A stretch of DNA of 64,000 nt from JALORV01 sp963775635 (GTDB lineage Bacteria; Pseudomonadota; Gammaproteobacteria; Burkholderiales; Burkholderiaceae_F): assembly GCA_963775635.1 (NCBI GenBank), contig CAVZJO010000016.1, positions 248,001-312,000 on the forward strand, written 5' to 3'. The notes beneath the pieces are model-generated. The model saw only the letters and a program-made list of their open reading frames with translations. It was not told where the DNA came from and did not search any database. Positions 38,465-47,700 of the stretch are shown here, piece after piece; within the stretch, counting starts at the first letter, position 1, and every line of letters begins with the position of its first letter. The translations under genes and the position numbers were made by a program.

Positions 38465-38738
38465 AGAACCTATCTCAGAGTCCCCGATGGATCGCGTTGC
38501 CACGAGAAGCGGGCGGATGCAAGGCGGCTGGCGAAGGACAGTAGCCGAGCCTACGGCCGAGCCGGCCAACACCGCAGCCGCCCGCTTCTCGTGGCAACCC
38601 TGCGGGGCGGGGTCGCATGGGGCGCATGGCGTTGTTGCGGCTCGGGTCCTTGCAGCACGCAATGGTCCCCTCGCCGTGTCTAGCCCTGCATCCCCATGCG
38701 ACCTCGCCGCGACCACCGCGGATTCTGAGATAGGTTCT
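38465..38738. mobile_element. MITE-like element with terminal inverted repeats and two internal hairpins
   Basis: The 274-base element has 15-base perfect ends: AGAACCTATCTCAGA at 38465-38479 and its complement at 38724-38738, extending to 18 of 19 with TCC. Inside are a 21-bp perfect stem (38496-38516 with 38578-38598) and a 17-bp stem with one mismatch (38606-38622 with 38692-38708). No coding sequence is convincing within it. These traits fit a non-autonomous MITE moved by a transposase elsewhere. No clear target duplication was seen. It occupies most of the 585-base gap between 38272 and 38858. Confidence 0.75.
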
Positions 38739-38857
38739 TGAGCCGTTGGCGTGAGCGGGAAAGCGCTGCGGTTGACCTGCCGCAACGGTGGCTGGGGCGG
38801 CCCGGGAAGCGGCTCGGGTACCCTGCGCGCTGATGTTTGCAAGGACCTGATCGCGGA

Positions 38858-39712
38858 ATGATCGACCACCTGAAAGGAGCGCTGGTTGGACTGACCATGA
38901 CGCTCGCCACGCTGATCGGCGTGGCTCTGATGATGCCGTTCGCGCTCGCGAAGCTGCTGCTGCCGTTCACGCCGGTACGGCACGTGGTCGACCGTGCGCT
39001 GAACGTGATTGCCACCGCATGGATCGGGCTCAACAGCACGTGGATGGACTGGGTTGGCGAGACGCGCTGGGACGTGCAAGGTATGGAGGGGCTCGAAGCA
39101 CGCGATTGGTATCTGGTGACCAGCAACCACCAGAGCTGGGTCGACATCCTGGTGTTGCAGAAGATCTTCAATCGTCGCATTCCGATGCTGAAGTTCTTCT
39201 TGAAACGCGAACTGATCTGGGTGCCAGTGATCGGGTTCGCCTGGTGGGCGCTCGATTTTCCGTTCATGCGCCGTCGCGGCGGGATGAGCGGCGCGGCCGA
39301 CCTGGCGCGGGCGCGCGCCGCGTGCGAGAAGTTCCGCGTGGTGCCGACGTCGGTGATCAACTTCCTCGAAGGCACTCGCTACACGCGCGCCAAGCACGAT
39401 GCGCAGGGCTCGCCGTACCGGCACCTGCTGAAACCCAAGGTAGGTGGCATCGCGACCGCGCTGGTCACATTGGGAAGCCAGTTCCACCGGCTGCTGGACG
39501 TGACCATCGTGTACCCGGACGGCCCTCCGGAGTTCTGGACACTGATGTCGGGGCGGTTGCGAGCGGCGACGGTGCGGGTGCGGCAGCGCGAGATTCCGGC
39601 CGAACTGGTCGCCGGTGACTATGTCAACGACCCCAGCTTCCGGGCACGCATGCAGGAGTGGGTCAACGGCCTGTGGGCCGACAAGGACCGGCTGATCGAC
39701 GACCTCGCGTGA
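38858..39712 (+). CDS. 1-acylglycerol-3-phosphate acyltransferase-like protein (PlsC family)
   Basis: 284 residues from the ATG at 38858. The acyltransferase motifs are WYLVTSNHQSWVDILVLQKI (H-x4-D) and VINFLEGTRYTRAKHD (EGTR), with FPFMRRRGGMSG between. N-terminal hydrophobic segments anchor it to the inner membrane. It resembles the YihG subgroup of membrane acyltransferases. It probably acylates lysophosphatidic acid or a related lysolipid. A MITE lies just upstream, ending 120 bases before the start. Confidence 0.85.
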   Translation: MIDHLKGALVGLTMTLATLIGVALMMPFALAKLLLPFTPVRHVVDRALNVIATAWIGLNSTWMDWVGETRWDVQGMEGLEARDWYLVTSNHQSWVDILVLQKIFNRRIPMLKFFLKRELIWVPVIGFAWWALDFPFMRRRGGMSGAADLARARAACEKFRVVPTSVINFLEGTRYTRAKHDAQGSPYRHLLKPKVGGIATALVTLGSQFHRLLDVTIVYPDGPPEFWTLMSGRLRAATVRVRQREIPAELVAGDYVNDPSFRARMQEWVNGLWADKDRLIDDLA

Positions 39713-39738
39713 CTTGAACCCCGGCGGCCGCGTATCGT

Positions 39739-39750
39739 TGAGATAGGTTC
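39739..39750. repeat. Isolated copy of the MITE end core
   Basis: TGAGATAGGTTC, identical to 12 bases of the MITE terminus, lies 15 bases upstream of the methionine-synthase-like gene. It may be a solo remnant or a chance match. Confidence 0.3.
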
Positions 39751-39764
39751 GTCTAGGAGCACCG

Positions 39765-40787
39765 ATGTTCGAAGCGACGATTGCAGGCAGCCTGCCGAAA
39801 CCCGGCTGGCTCGCCGAAACCGACAAGCTGTGGCCGCAGTGGAAGTCCTCCGGCGCTGAACTCGCCGCCGCCAAGCGCGATGCGACCTTGCTGTGGCTGA
39901 AGGAACAGGAAGACGCAGGACTCGACATCGTCAGCGACGGTGAACAATCGCGCCAGCATTTCGTGCACGGCTTCCTCGAGTTCGTCGACGGCATCGATTT
40001 CGCGCACAAGGTCGAAATGGGCATCCGCAAGGATCGCTACAAGGCGATGGTGCCGCAGGTCGTCGGCCCGCTGAGACTCAAGGGCCGCGTCCACCAGGTC
40101 GAGGCGCAGCTTGCGCGTCGACATACGAATAAGAAGCTAAAGATCACGCTGCCCGGCCCAATGACGATCGTCGACACCGTTGCCGATCGCTACTACGGCG
40201 ACCGCGCAAAAATGGCGATGGCGTTCGCCGAGTTGCTGAATCAGGAGGCGCGCGCGCTTCAAGCTGAACGCGTCGACGTGATCCAGTTCGACGAGCCAGC
40301 CTTCAACGTCTACACCGACGACGTCAAGGCCTGGGGCATCGCCGCGCTCGACCGCGCGGCGCAGGGGCTTACGTGCACGACGGTCGTGCACATCTGCTAC
40401 GGCTACGGCATCAAGGCCAACGTCGACTGGAAGGCGACGCTCGGGTCCGAATGGCGTCAGTACGAGGAGATCTTCCCGGCGATTGCGAAGAGCACGATCA
40501 AGCAGGTGTCGCTCGAGTGCATGAACTCGAAGGTGCCGATGCATCTGATCAAGCTGCTCGAAGGCAAGGACCTGCTGGTCGGCGTCATCGACGTGGCCTC
40601 CGACGTGGTCGAAACGCCGGAGCAGGTGGCCGACACGATCGGCAAGGCGCTGCAGTTCGTCGCGAAGGACCGGTTGTTTCCCTGCACCAACTGCGGCATG
40701 GCGCCGATGAAACGCGAGGTCGCGCTTGCCAAGTTGGCCGCGCTGGGCGCCGGAGCGGCTTTGGCGCGGCAGCGCTACGGGGCCTGA
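39765..40787 (+). CDS. Cobalamin-independent methionine synthase-like protein (core MetE)
   Basis: 340 residues, half the length of MetE, equal to the C-terminal catalytic barrel. IVSDGEQSRQHFVHGFLEFV and DVIQFDEPAFNVYTDDVKAW are the family blocks. VVHICYGYG (His-x-Cys) and PCTNCGMAPMKREVALAKLA (Cys) supply zinc ligands. Such short MetE proteins transfer a methyl group to homocysteine from a donor that may be methylcobamide or another carrier rather than folate. It is followed by an O-methyltransferase gene at 16 bases, likely co-transcribed. Confidence 0.8.
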   Translation: MFEATIAGSLPKPGWLAETDKLWPQWKSSGAELAAAKRDATLLWLKEQEDAGLDIVSDGEQSRQHFVHGFLEFVDGIDFAHKVEMGIRKDRYKAMVPQVVGPLRLKGRVHQVEAQLARRHTNKKLKITLPGPMTIVDTVADRYYGDRAKMAMAFAELLNQEARALQAERVDVIQFDEPAFNVYTDDVKAWGIAALDRAAQGLTCTTVVHICYGYGIKANVDWKATLGSEWRQYEEIFPAIAKSTIKQVSLECMNSKVPMHLIKLLEGKDLLVGVIDVASDVVETPEQVADTIGKALQFVAKDRLFPCTNCGMAPMKREVALAKLAALGAGAALARQRYGA

Positions 40788-40803
40788 AGGAAGCGAACAA
40801 CAC

Positions 40804-41469
40804 ATGAGCCGCCGCACGCTGACACTTGATGACCGCCTGCACGACTACGTGCTGGATCACAACCGCGAACATCCGGAACTCGCCCGGCTGCGCGAAGCGA
40901 CTGCGTCGCATTCGCACGCCAATATGCAAATCTCGCCGGAGCAGGGTTCGCTGCTGCAGATGCTGGTCAGGCTCATCGGTGCACGCCGCACGATCGAGGT
41001 CGGCGTCTTTACCGGCTACAGCGCTCTGGCAGTCGCGCTGGCGCTGCCGGACGACGGTCGCGTCCTGGCGTGCGATATCAGCGACGAGTTCACGCGCGTC
41101 GGCCGGCCGTACTGGGAGCGCGCGCAAGTCGCATCGAAGATTGACCTGGTGCTCGCGCCGGCGCTCGAGACGCTCGATGCGCGAATTGCCGCGGGCGAAA
41201 GCGGGCGTTACGACTTCGCCTTCATCGACGCCGACAAGTCGGCCTACGACAGTTACTACGAGCTCTGCCTGCGGCTGCTACGCGTCGGCGGTCTGATCGC
41301 GATCGACAACGTGCTGTGGAGTGGCCGCGTCGCCGAGCCGGTCGACGAATCGAAGGATCCGGATACCGCGGCGCTGCAGCGCCTCAACACCAAGCTTCTG
41401 GGCGACCGGCGCATCGACCTCAGCCTGCTGCCGATCAGCGACGGCCTGACGCTCGCGCGGAAAAGGTGA
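40804..41469 (+). CDS. SAM-dependent O-methyltransferase, CCoAOMT/COMT family 3
   Basis: 221 residues. TIEVGVFTGYSALAVALALP is the SAM motif I, followed by ACDISDEFTR. The metal/substrate loop FAFIDADKSAYDSYYELCLR and GGLIAIDNVLWSGRV contain the Asp residues that bind divalent metal in this family. It methylates catechols or similar hydroxyls. It sits directly after the core MetE gene, a methyl-metabolism pairing. Confidence 0.85.
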   Translation: MSRRTLTLDDRLHDYVLDHNREHPELARLREATASHSHANMQISPEQGSLLQMLVRLIGARRTIEVGVFTGYSALAVALALPDDGRVLACDISDEFTRVGRPYWERAQVASKIDLVLAPALETLDARIAAGESGRYDFAFIDADKSAYDSYYELCLRLLRVGGLIAIDNVLWSGRVAEPVDESKDPDTAALQRLNTKLLGDRRIDLSLLPISDGLTLARKR

Positions 41470-41476
41470 CGCGCGG

Positions 41477-41950
41477 TTAAAGCATCAAGCGCGTGATCCA
41501 CTCGGCGACCAGCACCGGGCGCACGTCGCCGTGCCGGTCGACCGACACTTGCCATGTCAGCTGCACTCCGCCTGGCAGATCCTCGAACCGGGCCAGCGCG
41601 AAACGACCGCGCAGGCGGCTGCCGGCCGGGACCGGCCCAACGAAGCGGATGCGGTTGAATCCGATGTTGACGCCCGCCCGGGCGCCGGTGATTTTGAGGC
41701 AGCTTTCGATGAAGCAGGTCAGCAACGAGAGCGTCAAAAAGCCGTGCGCGATCGTGCAGCGCCGGCCCTGCGAATCCTGGAACGGCGATTCGCGTGCGGC
41801 GCGCTCGGTGTCGACGTGGATCCACTGGGCATCGCGCGTGGCTTCAGCGAATTCGTCGATGATGGACTGACTGACTTCGAACCAGTCGCTGATCGCCACT
41901 TCGCGCCCGATCGCATCGCGCAGATCGTCGATCGACAGTATCGACGTCAT
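41477..41950 (-). CDS. MaoC-like hot-dog dehydratase
   Basis: 157 residues. FEVSQSIIDEFAEATRDAQW and IHVDTERA, then TIAHGFLTLSLL give the MaoC hydratase motif (D-x4-H and the AHG.L loop). ITGARAGVNIGFNRIRFVGP is the second strand. Enoyl-CoA hydratase activity is likely; a specific pathway is not evident. The start overlaps the stop of the CWC gene as ATGA. The stop is seven bases from the stop of the O-methyltransferase gene, so the two converge. Confidence 0.85.
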   Translation of the reverse strand: MTSILSIDDLRDAIGREVAISDWFEVSQSIIDEFAEATRDAQWIHVDTERAARESPFQDSQGRRCTIAHGFLTLSLLTCFIESCLKITGARAGVNIGFNRIRFVGPVPAGSRLRGRFALARFEDLPGGVQLTWQVSVDRHGDVRPVLVAEWITRLML

Positions 41951-42153
41951 CGCTCTTGCGCGCTTGGGGAGGACGAAAGCCGCCCGCGCAGGCACGCCGG
42001 GCAAAGGCACTCGGCGCCCGGAGTCAGTCGATCGGCCGACAGGGGCGGCAGCGCACTGCACCAGCACGGGGTGCCGGCATCGCGGCCACAGTCGAAAGAC
42101 GCGCCACAACTGGCGCAGCGGCGACCGCGGGATTCTTCAACGACTGACGACAT
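41947..42153 (-). CDS. Cysteine-rich CWC protein
   Basis: 68 residues: RCASCGASFDCGRDAGTPCW and CSALPPLSADRLTPGAECLC then PACL. Seven to eight Cys in the pattern CxxC..CG....CWC.....CLCPxCL match the cysteine-rich CWC family, a small putative metal-binding protein. It is translationally coupled to the MaoC gene. Confidence 0.8.
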   Translation of the reverse strand: MSSVVEESRGRRCASCGASFDCGRDAGTPCWCSALPPLSADRLTPGAECLCPACLRGRLSSSPSAQER

Positions 42154-42305
42154 CGGAACGAGAGCGTACGCGAACGTCGGTTACACATAGTTACGTGACC
42201 TTCGCCCGGACCGACTTCCGGGGCGTAGCATCGGAGTCGCCGGCCGCTGGTCGGCCGGCGTCATCGAAACCCTGGCAATGCCCGTTAGGGCGACAGGAGA
42301 GAGCG

Positions 42306-42992
42306 ATGAAGACGCGCTTACTTGGTGCCGCCGCCCTGATCGCGGCGTTCACATTGGCGAGCTTGCCTTCCGCTGCCGACGCGCAGCGTGCCGGTGGTGG
42401 CTATAGCGGTGGCGGTGGCGGTGGCTACCGCGGCGGCGGTGGCTATGGCGGTGGCGGTGGCTACCGCGGCGGTCCACCCGCGGGTGGCGGCTATCGAGGC
42501 GGCTATCCGGCCGGTGGTTATCGCGGCGGCTATCCGGCGGGTGGCTATCGAGGCGGCTATCCGGCGGGTCGTTACTACGGGGGCTATCCAGCCGGCCGCT
42601 ATTACGGTGGCTACTACGGTGGCTGGCGCGGTTATGGCTACGGCTACTACGGCCGGCCCTGGGGTCCGTATTGGGGACCTCGTTGGGGCGGTTGGGGTTG
42701 GGGCGTCGGCTGGTGGCCCGGTTGGGCCTGGGGCGGCTACGGAGGAGGCAACTGGGGATGGAGTGTCGGCGCGCCGGTCGTGGTGACGCCGCCCGCCGGC
42801 ACCGTCTGGTCCACCTACGGCGAGCCGTTCTACGTAGAGCGACCCTCCGATGCACCGGCGGTGACCACACCCCCGCCGCCACCTGAACAGTGGTGGTACT
42901 GGTGCGCAAGTTCTCGCGGGTATTACCCGTATGTCCAGACCTGCGCCGAGGGCTGGCAACGTGTCACTCCGCAGGTTCCTCCAGGGCAGTGA
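42306..42992 (+). CDS. Secreted Gly/Tyr-rich repeat protein
   Basis: 228 residues from the ATG at 42306. MKTRLLGAAALIAAFTLASL then PSAADAQ is a signal peptide. Residues 28-165 are Gly/Tyr/Trp/Pro-rich, including four 9-residue units GGYPAGGYR/GGYPAGRYY. A short C-terminal domain follows, APAVTTPPPPPEQWWYWCAS then YYPYVQTCAEGWQRVTP, with two Cys that could pair. This YXGG-type C-terminus (WYxCxxxxxYYPYVxxCxxGWxxV) is seen in outer-envelope proteins of proteobacteria. It is followed by a Gly-zipper lipoprotein gene 10 bases on. Confidence 0.75.
   Translation: MKTRLLGAAALIAAFTLASLPSAADAQRAGGGYSGGGGGGYRGGGGYGGGGGYRGGPPAGGGYRGGYPAGGYRGGYPAGGYRGGYPAGRYYGGYPAGRYYGGYYGGWRGYGYGYYGRPWGPYWGPRWGGWGWGVGWWPGWAWGGYGGGNWGWSVGAPVVVTPPAGTVWSTYGEPFYVERPSDAPAVTTPPPPPEQWWYWCASSRGYYPYVQTCAEGWQRVTPQVPPGQ
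42498..42605 (+). repeat. Four 27-base tandem repeats inside the Gly-rich gene
   Basis: Units at 42498, 42525, 42552 and 42579 each encode GGYPAG(G/R)Y(R/Y). Units 2 and 3 are nearly identical, so slippage-driven length variation is likely. Confidence 0.8.
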
Positions 42993-43002
42993 TCGGCTCC
43001 TC

Positions 43003-43581
43003 ATGAACTCGTCACGCTCCGTGCTAAGTCGCCTTGCCGTCGTTGCCGGCGCTTTGCTGATGACGGCTTGCGCCGTTGTCCCGACCGGCCCTTCGATGCC
43101 TGCGATGCCCGGCAGTCGCAAGGCTTTTGACCAGTTCCAGATCGACGATGCGCAGTGCCGGCAAGCAGCGGTCAACCGGAGCGGTGCGCCGAGCGATGCG
43201 GCGGCCGCGGCCGGGGTCGGCAGTGCCGCGGTCGGAACCGTGATCGGGGCGGCAATCGGCGGGCTCATCGGCGGCGGCGAAGGCGCGGCGGTCGGTGCGG
43301 GCATGGGACTGTTTACCGGAAGCGTGGTCGGTGCGAACAATGCATACGCGGCGGCCGCGACCACTCAGCAGGTCTATGACAGCGCCTACTTCCAGTGCAT
43401 GTATGCGCTCGGAAACAAGGTGCCGGCGCCCGCTGGCTATGCATCCGCCATGCGATCGAGCGCCGCACCGCGCGCGGCCACCCCACCGCCCAACGCCGCC
43501 ATTCCGCCACGCAATGCGCCGCCGCCCAACGCGGCGATCCCGCCGCCCGATACCCCCGCGCCGTACCAGTTGCCGCGTTAG
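43003..43581 (+). CDS. Glycine-zipper lipoprotein
   Basis: 192 residues from the ATG at 43003. LAVVAGALLMTACAVVPTGP has a lipobox (LMTAC). KAFDQFQIDDAQCRQAAVNR precedes a Gly zipper AVGTVIGAAIGGLIGGGEGA then AVGAGMGLFTG. A Pro-rich tail with PNAAIPP repeats ends the protein. Gly-zipper lipoproteins are outer-membrane-attached. It follows the Gly-rich secreted protein, so the two may act together at the envelope. Confidence 0.8.
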   Translation: MNSSRSVLSRLAVVAGALLMTACAVVPTGPSMPAMPGSRKAFDQFQIDDAQCRQAAVNRSGAPSDAAAAAGVGSAAVGTVIGAAIGGLIGGGEGAAVGAGMGLFTGSVVGANNAYAAAATTQQVYDSAYFQCMYALGNKVPAPAGYASAMRSSAAPRAATPPPNAAIPPRNAPPPNAAIPPPDTPAPYQLPR

Positions 43582-43656
43582 GTATCAGGCCGCCGGCCGA
43601 TGCAGCCGGCCGGACAATCCGGGTATCGTCGCGCAGGCGACGACCCGTTTCAGACC

Positions 43657-43986
43657 ATGAGCCAAAAACACGTCCATTTGCTGCGGGATATCTTCCACGA
43701 CCCGGTCAACACCAATATCCATTGGCGCGAAATCGAATCGCTGCTAAAGCACCTCGGCGCCGAGCTCGAATCGCTGTCGGGCGCGCGCATCCGCGTCAAG
43801 CTGGGGCACGCCGAAGGCATCCTGCATCGGCCGCATCACGGCGGCAACACGCTCGATCGCAGCTCGGTGCAGCACCTGCGCGAGCTGCTTGCGCGCGGCG
43901 GCGCGACCCCGGCGCTCTATGAGGCGGCGAACAAGGAGCCCGACAAGGGTCGCGATAGGGGACGCGACGACACGCCGCGCGGCTAA
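43657..43986 (+). CDS. HicA-like protein without a HicB partner
   Basis: 109 residues. MSQKHVHLLRDIFHDPVNTN and IHWREIESLLKHLGAELESL are followed by GARIRVKLGHAEGILHRPHH, the HicA dsRBD-like fold with its catalytic His (RPHH). Standalone HicA proteins of this 110-residue type are common in proteobacteria. No HicB follows, so toxin action is doubtful; an RNA-binding role is possible. The C-terminal DKGRDRGRDDTPRG is disordered. Confidence 0.7.
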   Translation: MSQKHVHLLRDIFHDPVNTNIHWREIESLLKHLGAELESLSGARIRVKLGHAEGILHRPHHGGNTLDRSSVQHLRELLARGGATPALYEAANKEPDKGRDRGRDDTPRG

Positions 43987-44066
43987 ACGCCGCCGGATAC
44001 CTTCGGTGCTGCGGTGCGGGCAAGTGGGTTGCTCGTTGAGCCAATCTGGCTCAGCAAGGAGCAGCT

Positions 44067-44276
44067 ATGCCGAGATACGGCAAGAAAGCCCAGGAGAAAG
44101 TCGCAAAGTCGATGCACGAGCTCAAGCGCGGCACGCTGAAGAGCGGCTCGGGCAAGAAGGTCTCCAATCCGAAGCAGGCGATCGCCATCGGATTGTCCGA
44201 GGCGCGCGCCGCGGGCGGCAAGGTGCCGAAAAAGCGAACCACGAAGAAGTCTTCGGGCAGCAAGCACCCGAAGTAG
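44067..44276 (+). CDS. DUF6496 small basic protein
   Basis: 69 residues, very Lys-rich: MPRYGKKAQEKVAKSMHELK and GTLKSGSGKKVSNPKQAIAI with GLSEARAAGGKVP. The KQAIAIGLSEAR motif defines the DUF6496 family of small, probably nucleic-acid-binding proteins. The ribosome site AAGGAGC lies just upstream. It is a separate unit downstream of the HicA-like gene. Confidence 0.8.
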   Translation: MPRYGKKAQEKVAKSMHELKRGTLKSGSGKKVSNPKQAIAIGLSEARAAGGKVPKKRTTKKSSGSKHPK

Positions 44277-44303
44277 AGCTGCTTACAGGATTGACCCGAC
44301 GAG

Positions 44304-44750
44304 TCAGTGGCCGGCGCGTTGCCGGGGATCGCGCCGACCGCGTTCGCTGGCGGCTTCCTCAAGGATCTCGGGTAGCCGCTCGACGCCGTACGGCTTGACC
44401 AGGTGGTGGCGATAGCCGACCGAGCGGCTGCGCGCGCAGTCCGCGCTCATGCCGTACCCGCTGATTGCGACCGCGTAAATCGGGCGCGGCAGGTGCAACC
44501 GGCGCATCAGCTCCCAGCCGTCGCCGTCCGGCAGCCCGATGTCGGAAATCAGCACGTCACAGTCGGCGGACGGCAGCCGTTCCAGCGCCTCCTTCATGCT
44601 CCGCGCGGACACGACACGGTGTCCCAGCGCTTCCAGCATCAGACGCAGCAGCGCGCGCGTGTCCTCGTGGTTCTCGACGACAAACACGGTCAGCGGCGTC
44701 GCCGGATCGCGTGTGCGCGCGGGAGTGTGGGTTGGTGTCTGTGCCAGCAT
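44304..44750 (-). CDS. Single-domain response regulator
   Basis: 148 residues: TVFVVENHEDTRALLRLMLE and CDVLISDIGLPDGDGWELMR give the receiver domain with phosphoacceptor Asp in SDIGLPDG. YAVAISGYGM (Ser switch) and HHLVKPYG (Lys) complete the set. No output domain follows. It lies 13 bases downstream of the CheB-CheR kinase gene and is its likely partner. Confidence 0.9.
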   Translation of the reverse strand: MLAQTPTHTPARTRDPATPLTVFVVENHEDTRALLRLMLEALGHRVVSARSMKEALERLPSADCDVLISDIGLPDGDGWELMRRLHLPRPIYAVAISGYGMSADCARSRSVGYRHHLVKPYGVERLPEILEEAASERGRRDPRQRAGH

Positions 44751-44763
44751 GTCAAGGTTCCGC

Positions 44764-47700
44764 TCAAACCAACGGCAGCTCCATGGTGATAGTCGTGCCG
44801 CGGTCCGTACCGGCGCTGTCCGCGGCCATGCGGCCACCATGCGCCTCGACGGTTGCCTTAGAGATGGCAAGTCCCAGGCCGAGCCCCCCCTGTTCGCGGG
44901 AAATGCGCTCGCTCCCCTGCGTAAATGCGTCAAATATGACAGGCAGCATCTGCGGCTCGATTCCGACGCCGCTGTCGGTCACCGTGAGGCGGAAGCGATC
45001 ATCGTCATTGCTCGAGGTAACGCGGATGTCTCCTCCTGGCAGAGTGAACTTCGAGGCATTTTTTACGACGTTCCAGACCACCTGCTGAAGCCGGCGGGAG
45101 TCGCCGCTTACGCGGTGACGAGGGGCTTCGAGCGCGACTTCGAGGTGCTGCTTGCGGGTCAGGATGCCCGGTTCGCAGATTTCCAGCGCACCTCGGATGA
45201 CTTCATGCAGGTCGACCGGCTCGCGCAGGACCTCGAGTTCGCCTTTCGTTAGCTGGGTCAGGTCGAGCAAATCGTCGATGAAGTGCGCTTCGATACGGAT
45301 GTTGCGGCGGATGACTTCGAGGACATCACGTGCATCCTGCGGCAGGTCGGGCCGCACACTGAGCGCCTGCACGGCCACCAGCACCGGAGTCAGCGGCGTG
45401 CGCAGCTCGTGCGACAGCAGTGCGAGGAAGTGGTCTTTGGCGTGGCTCGCGGCCTCCAACTCGACACGCGCGCGGCTATTTTCGGCGAGCGCCTGCCATA
45501 GTTCGTGCTGGCTTTGCTCGAGTGCCTCGGCGCTTTCACGGACCGCGGTTTCGTCGCGGAAGATCTTGACCAGGCCGACGATGCTGCCGCTGGGACCGTG
45601 CATCGCCGTCATCACGCCGTTGCCCCAGAAGCGGCTGCCATCCTTGCGCACGTGCCAGCGCTGGTCCGACACCCGGCCGTCGCGCAGCGCCCGGCTCGCC
45701 TCGACCTCCGGCGCACCCGCCGCACGGTCCTCGGGTGTAAAGATTACGTCCGCACTTTGCAGCAGGATTTCCTGCTCGTCGTAGCCAAGCATGCGCTCGG
45801 CCCCCGAGTTCCAGGTGGTCACGCGCCGCTGCAGGTCGGTCGAGACGATCGCGAATTCACGTGCGTTCTCGAGGATCAGACGCAGCCGCTCCTCACTCAG
45901 TTGTAGCGCTTCGCGGGCGCGCGCGGCATCGCTGACATCCAGCATGATCGCGACCGCGGACTGCTGCTGGCCGCGTATGTCGCGGATCGGGGTCACCGCG
46001 GCCTTCACCCACGCTTCGCTGCGGTTGTCGCGCAGCAGCCGCTTCTCGATCTCGAACTGCGCACCGGCTTGGGAGAGCCGGTCGAACAGTGCGCGCTCGC
46101 GCTCGCGGTCGTCCGGATGCGTGAACTCCAGAAGCAGATGGCCGCTGATGTCCTGGCCGCCGCGGCCCACGATGTCGGCGAAGCGCCGGTTGGCCATGAT
46201 GATGCGGCCGCTGAGGTCGGTGTACGCCACGCCGGCCCAGGCCTGGTTCACGATCGCACGGAACCGCTCCTCCGATGCACGCAGCGCATCCTCGGCGTGC
46301 TTGCGCGCAGTGATGTCGAGGAACGTGAAGACGGCACCGCCGATGTGATCGTCGGCGGTCCGATAGGGCAGCACGCGTGCCAGGTACCAGGCCGATCCCG
46401 AACGCACCTCGCGCTCGTTTTCCTGCAGATGATCGATCGCCCGTTGCGCGTCCTCGAGCATCTCGCGGTAATCGAGCCGGTGTGCCAGGTCCGTCAGCGG
46501 CCGCCCGATGTCGGGCGCTATGAACCGGAACAGCGGCACCGCTGACGGCGTGTAGCGCATGACGCACAGGTCGCGCCCGACGAACACCGTCGCGATCGCG
46601 GTCGCCGACATCAGGTTGTTCAGGTCGCTGTTGATGCGGGCGAGTTCGTCGACCTTCTCCTTCAGCTCCTGGTTGACGATCGTCAGTTCGATGTTGATCG
46701 ACTGCAATTCCTCGCGTCCGGTCGCGAGTTGCTCCGTCGAGGATCGCAGTTCCTCGTTGGCCGTCTGCAACTCCTCATTGGTAACCGTCAGCTCCTCGGT
46801 GGAAATCTCGTGCCGCTGCACCGTATCGCGCAGCTGACCTCGCAGCCGGGTGGTCTCGAGCTCAAGGTCGTGCTCGCGTGCGCCCGAGCCTGCGGCCTTG
46901 ACCGCCGGCCGATCATCGTTCGTCACCGCGGCGCGCTCGTTGTCGAAGCTCACCAGCATCAGGTCGGAGCGCGGGTCATTCGCCTGGGTTACGCGCAGAT
47001 CGACCGCCCTGAGCTCGCCATCGAGTTCGAACGGCACGGCGAGGGTCACCGCCTGCGAGTGCGATTCGGCAGCCTGCAGCAGTGTTGTCCGCAGGTCGAT
47101 GCGCAGCATCGAGTGAATGGAGTGCATCAGGCTGGCCGACTCGGCGCCGCGGGGATCGCGCAGGTACCGCCAGGCGGGCTTCGACACGTGCAGCATCTCG
47201 TGCGCGCGATTCACCAAGATGGACGGCGCGGCTGCCTGCTCGACGAACTCGCGATGCACGTCGCGCCACATTGTTCCGCAAGGCTCGGCGTCGGCGCTCT
47301 CGGTTGGGACATCGATCCGCAGCCCGCGGGCCGGTTCGTCGGTGCGCCCCGACGTCCGTCGGCCTGGCCGCTCCGCCGGACGCTGAAGGTAGATCCGCTT
47401 TTCCTGCTCGAGTGGCCGGAATAGCGCGCCGTCGCTGCCGAGCTCGCCATCCGCGCCGACGAACAGCAGACCGTGGGGCCGCAGTGCGAAGTGGATCACG
47501 TCGAGCAGCCGGCTGCGGGCGCTGTCGTTCAGGTCGTCGAGCAGAGTGCGACACGAAACGAGATCGAGGTGCGAGAAAGGAGAGTCCTTCAGCACGTCGT
47601 GCCGCGCAAACAGCACGGTCTCGCGCAGTTCGTGACGGGCCCTGAACCCGCGGTCGTCGTTGCGGAAGTAGCGGTCGAGCCGTTCCTGCGAGATGTCGGC

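Noticed and set aside
38444..40030. 528-codon minus-strand frame across the MITE, plsC and MetE genes
   Set aside because: It spans several independent elements and has shadow composition; real genes lie on the plus strand.
42400..42610. Possible CRISPR-like short repeats
   Set aside because: The repeats are contiguous 27-base coding units in a Gly/Tyr-rich protein, with no spacers.
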